This document shows positions 5,185 to 5,879 of a stretch of 5,879 bases of DNA, piece after piece (the stretch's first letter is position 1; every line of letters begins with the position of its first letter). Under the pieces are notes generated by a model that ran no database searches, was not told the origin of the DNA, and saw only the letters and a program-made list of their open reading frames with translations. The stretch comes from Patescibacteria group bacterium (GTDB lineage: Bacteria; Patescibacteriota; Saccharimonadia; Saccharimonadales; CAIOMD01). A program made the position numbers and the translations under genes. The stretch spans positions 1 to 5,879 of the forward strand of contig JALOQO010000039.1 of the NCBI GenBank assembly GCA_025453305.1, read 5' to 3'.

Positions 5185-5879
5185 TTATAATCCGCTTCTG
5201 TCTGCGTCGTTTTGGGCTAATGCTATCCTGATTGTTTCTAAACTAGCCGGGGATACCTTAAATCCGTAAACTTGGTTCATAAAGTCTAAAATATCACCGC
5301 GATAATCATGACCTACCCTTCCTAGCACACCGGGTTTTGGTTGTAGGGCGTTTTTCATATCTACTGCAACCTGAAAGAAGGTGGCGGGTATCCTGAATTT
5401 GGCGCTTTTAGGGATAGTTTCAGGCCTGTTTGTTGAGTCATTAAGCCAATTAGGCTTTCGTAAAAGTAGGCCACCGTTAAAATGTACAATCGGGTCGTTG
5501 TGATGGCTTATTAAGGCGTATCGGAGTTGTTTCTGTCGTTTTTCTGGCAGTTTCAAAAAGTCCTTGTAGCTATCAAACTTGCCAACTAATTCTCTTTCTA
5601 CATTCAAGCTGGTGCTTTTTAGGGTTTCGGAATGCCATTTACTCATATTTGGTGTACCAATCCAAAGAGCGCCACTTATACCAGAGGCAATTAAGCCGTC
5701 CGTACCGCTATGCAAGAAAGCATCTTGACTTACCCATGCACCCAGACTCTCACCAAATAGAAAGATATTGGGTTTGGATTCGTCTGGCATTGAACGAATT
5801 TGTTTGGACAAAGCATTTATCAGAATTCTAAATTGAATATGGCCTTCATCTACTCTGTCTAGAGACATAGGAGAGGGTC
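5185..5879 (-). CDS. Abhydrolase_9-type alpha/beta serine hydrolase, C-terminal domain, 5' partial
   Basis: The frame is open through the right edge; Met at 5868 is preceded by in-frame Pro-Ser-Pro codons and has no ribosome-binding site, so it is probably internal. Counting from that Met, FGESLGAW (38-45) is the nucleophile elbow with Ser41, WIGTPN at 69-74 is a family block, SHHNDPIVHF (121-130) carries a likely catalytic Asp125, FFQVAVDM follows at 164-171, and His187 in GHDYRGD completes a plausible triad. This order matches the Abhydrolase_9 family, which I know mainly from Actinobacteria, where an N-terminal multi-helix membrane domain usually precedes it and would lie outside the window. 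The substrate is unknown; an envelope lipid or ester is a guess. Two sampled rows (5401-5520) have 52 of 120 G+C, higher than most of the window. It is the first visible gene of the minus-strand trio. Confidence 0.85.
   Translation of the reverse strand, partial: PSPMSLDRVDEGHIQFRILINALSKQIRSMPDESKPNIFLFGESLGAWVSQDAFLHSGTDGLIASGISGALWIGTPNMSKWHSETLKSTSLNVERELVGKFDSYKDFLKLPEKRQKQLRYALISHHNDPIVHFNGGLLLRKPNWLNDSTNRPETIPKSAKFRIPATFFQVAVDMKNALQPKPGVLGRVGHDYRGDILDFMNQVYGFKVSPASLETIRIALAQNDADRSGL

Noticed and set aside
5649..5831. A 60-codon plus-strand frame inside the Abhydrolase_9-type gene.
   Set aside because: It is antisense to conserved catalytic motifs and lacks any support of its own.
1..5879. 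Alternative genetic code with TGA read as Gly, as in some CPR lineages.
   Set aside because: Long frames such as the 410-codon CLC gene use GGN for Gly and contain no in-frame TGA, and the one TGA at a gene end falls at a normal protein terminus.
1..5879. A defence, toxin-antitoxin or mobile-element island.
   Set aside because: No nuclease, methylase, transposase, integrase, direct-repeat array or toxin family was recognised; CPBP can be linked to bacteriocin immunity, but no bacteriocin precursor is visible.

Overview
The window is AT-rich, tightly packed bacterial DNA with seven genes and no gene-free stretch over about 100 bases. All seven look like envelope or small-molecule enzymes. There is no tRNA, rRNA, CRISPR array, transposase or phage gene. 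The standard genetic code fits: TGA acts as a stop and is absent inside long frames. Short genes, leader-less starts, an Asn/Gln/Pro-rich N-terminus on a membrane enzyme, and a CAP-domain protein suggest a Candidate Phyla Radiation bacterium, most plausibly Candidatus Saccharibacteria. That assignment is inference from family content and style, because no marker gene is present.

Layout from left to right: a 5'-truncated secreted CAP-domain protein (+); an isoprenylcysteine-methyltransferase-type membrane protein with a disordered N-terminal extension (+); an alpha/beta hydrolase (-) that meets the previous gene at shared TTAA stop codons; a four-helix DUF7144-type membrane protein (-) with its own promoter, Shine-Dalgarno site and hairpin terminator; a divergent CLC-type chloride channel or transporter (+) whose end overlaps the next gene by 11 bases; and a minus-strand trio read right to left: Abhydrolase_9-type serine hydrolase (cut by the right edge), CPBP intramembrane protease, and NAD(P)-binding NmrA-like protein.

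The minus-strand trio could be one operon (gaps of 31 and 12 bases), although each internal gap also holds a -10-like element. No single pathway links all seven genes. The most striking regulatory pattern is that the genes lacking a good ribosome-binding site carry -10-like hexamers only a few bases before the start codon, which implies leaderless or nearly leaderless mRNAs. The DUF7144 gene is the exception: it has a strong GGGAGG site and about 44% G+C by hand count. DUF7144 and Abhydrolase_9 are families I associate mainly with Actinobacteria, the hosts of known Saccharibacteria, so gene transfer from a host lineage is worth testing.
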